From the NCBI GenBank assembly GCA_964472785.1, contig CAYYMH010000001.1, positions 1 through 64,000 on the forward strand: DNA of 64,000 nucleotides, given 5' to 3'. How positions within the stretch are numbered: position 1 is the first letter of the stretch; each line of letters begins with the position of its first letter. This DNA comes from CAYYMH01 sp964472785 (GTDB lineage Bacteria > Zhuqueibacterota > Zhuqueibacteria > Thermofontimicrobiales > Thermofontimicrobiaceae). This document shows, piece after piece, positions 63,162 through 64,000 of this stretch. The translations under genes were made by a program, and so were the position numbers. The notes under the pieces were generated by a model that had not been told where the DNA came from, ran no database searches, and saw only the letters and a program-made list of their open reading frames with translations.

Positions 63162-63500
63162 ATGACTACAAAAGAATTGTGCGATCAGATGAATTTCAAA
63201 CAGTTGAGCAAATTTTCTCATAAAGATATCAGTGGCGTCTATGTATCGGATATGATAAGTGATGTTATGGCTGGAGCGAAATCCGGGGACCTATGGCTGA
63301 CCATTCAAACTCACAAGAGCATTGTACCGGCGGCTAATCTGGTTGACGTTTCTGCAGTTGTTATCACAGGCGGAAAACAAGTGCCGCAAGATACCATTGA
63401 TCTGGCAAGCAAACATGATATCGCGATTCTTAAGACTGATCTGCCGACTTTTGAAGTAGTAGGCAAACTTTATTCGCTTGGAATAAAGGGCTCTGAATAA
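63162..63500 (+). CDS. DRTGG-domain protein
   Basis: A 112-residue single DRTGG domain, the HPr kinase N-terminal-like fold used as a regulatory or ligand-binding unit. The family-like block is AVVITGGKQVPQDTIDLASK (about 65-84), followed by DIAILKTDLPTFEVVGKLY. In several anaerobe genomes such single-domain proteins lie in [FeFe]-hydrogenase or Fe-S electron-transfer clusters; whether that holds here depends on genes beyond the window. A paralogue follows directly. Confidence 0.75.
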   Translation: MTTKELCDQMNFKQLSKFSHKDISGVYVSDMISDVMAGAKSGDLWLTIQTHKSIVPAANLVDVSAVVITGGKQVPQDTIDLASKHDIAILKTDLPTFEVVGKLYSLGIKGSE

Positions 63501-63576
63501 TTGTATCCATGCAGCATTTCTATTGAAAAAACAATAAAAAATCAAAAAAAACTAAATTAGTAATCCATGGCCGGTC

Positions 63577-64000
63577 ATGGAAATCAAAACGATTAAAGAT
63601 GCTTTAAATGCTACCGTGCTTGTGGGTGAAAACGGATTGGAATCGACCTTCGAACATGTTTATGCCTCTGATTTAATGAGCGATGTGCTTGCGTTTGGTA
63701 AACCCAATTCGATCCTACTCACAGGCTTGGCAACTCAACAGGCTGTCATTTCAGCGCACATGGCTGAATTTAAGGGTGTTGTCTTTGTTCGCGGTAAGAA
63801 TCCCAACGACGGATCAATACAGTTTGCTGAAAGTAACGATCTGATCCTGCTTACAACAAAAGCCGACATGTACGATGCCTGTGTCAAAGTCGACGCCTTT
63901 AAAACCGGAAAATTATCAAAAGCAGTTACTGAGTTAACTGAAACAAAAACTGACGAAGTGATTTTAAGCCAGGATTTTAAGATTATGGCAGATGACTTTG
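63577..64000 (+). CDS. Second DRTGG-like protein, cut by the window end
   Basis: Open from ATG 63577 to the end of the window (141 codons, no stop). It aligns by eye with the preceding protein along its whole visible length: YASDLMSDVLAFGKPNSILL against YVSDMISDVMAGAKSGDLWL, and NDLILLTTKADMYDACVKVD against DIAILKTDLPTFEVVGKLY. So this is a tandem duplication of the DRTGG-type fold, with this copy possibly carrying a further domain beyond the visible end. The start lacks a strong ribosome site. Confidence 0.65.
   Translation, partial: MEIKTIKDALNATVLVGENGLESTFEHVYASDLMSDVLAFGKPNSILLTGLATQQAVISAHMAEFKGVVFVRGKNPNDGSIQFAESNDLILLTTKADMYDACVKVDAFKTGKLSKAVTELTETKTDEVILSQDFKIMADDF

Overview
The window is a low-GC (roughly 38-40% by eye) bacterial chromosome segment with genes on both strands. 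I see no rRNA gene, tRNA gene or CRISPR array. The gene content is that of a didermic, Bacteroidetes/Ignavibacteria/Calditrichota (KSB1)-like bacterium: a TonB-dependent receptor with an N-terminal carboxypeptidase-regulatory-like domain, a PorV/PorQ-family protein, a DUF3078 barrel, secreted proteins with Por-type C-terminal sorting tails, a BadF-type double activase and several sigma-54 activators. The phylum assignment is inference from gene content only.

Layout. 0-0.5 kb: a YafQ/RelE-type toxin behind a start-less antitoxin remnant. 0.8-5.5 kb: envelope genes (long-form RmlA, a glycosyltransferase, an M23 peptidase) whose first 3 kb are clearly more GC-rich than the rest. 6-13.5 kb: outer-membrane and secretion block (TonB receptor, giant secreted protein, PorV/PorQ family) closed by a terminator. 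13.7-16.4 kb: FolC and an orphan ABC ATPase. 17-23.6 kb: conserved housekeeping run rho, rpmE, DUF1385, prfA, prmC, phosphohexomutase and a 43-aa ORF. 23.6-26.8 kb (minus): HEAT-repeat secreted protein, zinc-finger anti-sigma-like protein and an unrecognised 357-aa protein. 27-33.4 kb: NtrC-like regulator, small unknown protein, 1021-aa activase, unknown 347-aa protein. 34-37.6 kb: STAS protein, decayed small gene, mutL, miaA. 37.6-45.2 kb (minus): PAS/sigma-54 activator, lone nuclease, LOG-like protein, two secreted proteins with sorting tails, a small membrane protein, DUF3078. 45.2-46.1 kb: repeat cluster. 46-50 kb: ribbon-helix-helix-like protein, TPR lipoprotein-like protein, Lon. 50.3-55.9 kb: KtrA/KtrB K+ uptake and a ClC channel, split by an IS630 element. 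56-62 kb: glycerate kinase, M20 amidohydrolase, GYF_2-MinD ATPase, lspA, SEC-C protein. 62.5-64 kb: unknown protein and two DRTGG-like proteins, the last cut by the window end.

How it works together. The outer-membrane and sorting-tail genes suggest a type-IX-like export route whose core machinery is not in this window. The KtrAB-ClC set handles K+ and anion balance. The most interesting non-housekeeping features are the unknown protein / anti-sigma / HEAT cluster, a dispersed 195-bp terminal-inverted-repeat element present twice, several other unrelated palindromic elements, a recurrent -35 promoter motif, and unusually frequent TTG start codons with strong Shine-Dalgarno sites.
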